Shown: positions 63,386-64,000 of the stretch, in pieces | Numbering within the stretch: the first letter of the stretch is position 1 | How the letters are laid out: the number at the start of each line of letters is the position of its first letter | Origin: Pseudodesulfovibrio alkaliphilus | Lineage (GTDB): Bacteria > Desulfobacterota > Desulfovibrionia > Desulfovibrionales > Desulfovibrionaceae | Length of the DNA stretch: 64,000 nucleotides | Direction: 5' to 3' | NCBI RefSeq assembly: GCF_009729555.1 | Contig: NZ_WODC01000002.1 | Span: forward strand, 248,001-312,000 | Notes under the pieces: model-generated | What the model was told of the DNA's origin: nothing | The model's database searches: none | The model's input: the letters and a program-made list of their open reading frames with translations, nothing else | Program-made: the position numbers and the translations under genes

Positions 63386-64000
63386 GTGGCGTTGTCCTCC
63401 TTTTCCTGGGCAAGTATGTAGGGGCCGCCAAAGGGCCTGGGCCGAATCCGGTCGAGCAGCGGAGTGAAGAGATTGGCCAGCAGGATGGCAAAGGGGACGC
63501 CGTCCGGGTAGATGCCGTAGACCCGGATGATGATGACCATGATCCCGGCCAAGAGGCCGTATATCAGGCTTGGAATGCGCCCGATGGGCGAGGACGCCGG
63601 GTCCGTGGCCAGGAAGAATGCGCCAAGGACCGTGCTTCCCGTCAGCAGGTGGAACAGAGGCGCGGCATGGGTCGCGGGGTCGAGGACCTGGTAAATCCAG
63701 GCCGTGGTCAGCAGGCCGATGATGAAGGCGGCGGGAATCTCCCAGAAGATGTGCCGCCGGATCAGCAGGAAGATGCCCCCTGCCAGCAGTGCCGCCACAT
63801 GGACAGCGCCGAGCCCGCCCAGCTGGTGCCCTGTGAACAGGGACATGGGGGTAAGTGAGGCCACGGCGTCTGCGCCGAAATATTTCAGGAGCTGCAGCGG
63901 ATCGGGCAGGGTAGTGCCGAGCATGGTGGCGTTGGTGTCCATGGCCTTTGGCCAGGAGAGAGTGCAGATGGACCAGCCCACCAGGGGCGGGCACAGGGGG
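63364..64000 (-). CDS. rnfD: Rnf electron transport complex subunit D, 5'-truncated by window edge
   Basis: The C-terminal 211 residues of RnfD are visible; the start lies beyond 64000. Segments SLFTGHQLGGLGAVHVAALL, GSTVLGAFFLATDPASSPI and IYPDGVPFAILLANLFTPLL are typical. MDTNATMLGTTLPDPL near the left end of the visible part should contain the FMN-carrying Thr. The subunit is membrane-embedded and works with RnfG; rnfC would be expected further right. It overlaps rnfG by 22 bp. Confidence 0.96.
   Translation of the reverse strand, partial: PLCPPLVGWSICTLSWPKAMDTNATMLGTTLPDPLQLLKYFGADAVASLTPMSLFTGHQLGGLGAVHVAALLAGGIFLLIRRHIFWEIPAAFIIGLLTTAWIYQVLDPATHAAPLFHLLTGSTVLGAFFLATDPASSPIGRIPSLIYGLLAGIMVIIIRVYGIYPDGVPFAILLANLFTPLLDRIRPRPFGGPYILAQEKEDNATCAKHCG

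Overview
The window reads as chromosomal DNA of a strictly anaerobic, GC-rich deltaproteobacterium, most likely a Desulfovibrionaceae sulfate reducer of the Pseudodesulfovibrio/Desulfovibrio type. This is inferred from gene content: an orange-protein-like cluster of NifX-type proteins and ferredoxin-MinD ATPases, an Rnf complex, a tungstate importer beside an aldehyde:ferredoxin oxidoreductase, and many [4Fe-4S] proteins. Coding density is high. I see no insertion sequence, prophage, integrase or CRISPR array.

Layout. 1-4.2 kb: envelope genes (AI-2E-type permease, MltA), an Rrf2 regulator, an orphan HicB-like protein and a DUF922 protein. 4.4-8.8 kb: a compact eight-gene minus-strand operon (DUF134 regulator, two NifX/ORP-like proteins, two MinD-ferredoxin ATPases, an FmdB zinc ribbon, a receiver-like protein, a CGGC protein) with a palindromic operator candidate upstream. 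9.0-13.2 kb: tRNA-Leu, a hairpin-rich intergenic stretch, an orphan YcaO protein, an SGNH hydrolase, and an RdgC-like protein with a partner. 13.3-22 kb: PilZ protein, RmlA, a MogA-type protein, TolC, MltB and two glycosyltransferases. 22-30 kb: a large TPR/zinc-knuckle membrane protein, GpmA, MutY, a lysozyme-like protein, RqcH/NFACT and DksA.

30.0-30.4 kb holds a tRNA cluster (Gly-Cys-Gly-Gly). 30.6-38.8 kb: a methyltransferase-like gene, a YdjM-type membrane protein, the phosphatidylethanolamine genes psd-pssA, and the leucine operon leuA-leuC-leuD-leuB. 39-49 kb: GIY-YIG protein, ABC-F ATPase, NUDIX hydrolase, metF, asd, a class IV aminotransferase, a glycosyltransferase, and a SulP-STAS-cNMP fusion with N-terminal zinc ribbons. 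48.9-54.8 kb: a long minus-strand run of rmlD, rmlB, trmL, mobB-like, tupC, tupB, tupA and a ModE-type regulator. It continues upstream with ThiF-like, MoaD-like and AOR genes. Together these cover tungstate uptake, regulation, pterin maturation and a probable tungstoenzyme. A divergent gene at 57998 appears to carry its own MoaD-like beta-grasp segment. 59.2-64 kb: tRNA-Val and the Rnf genes rnfD(partial)-G-E-A-B, where RnfB is fused to a GltD-like FAD/NAD(P)H module.

Functional themes are redox and metal-cofactor metabolism (ORP-like cluster, Tup/AOR, Rnf), amino-acid biosynthesis (Leu, the aspartate pathway, folate one-carbon), envelope synthesis and remodelling (Mlt enzymes, dTDP-rhamnose, PE) and translation or RNA quality control (ABC-F, RqcH, TrmL, tRNAs). 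Function calls rest on motif recognition by eye; no database search was run.
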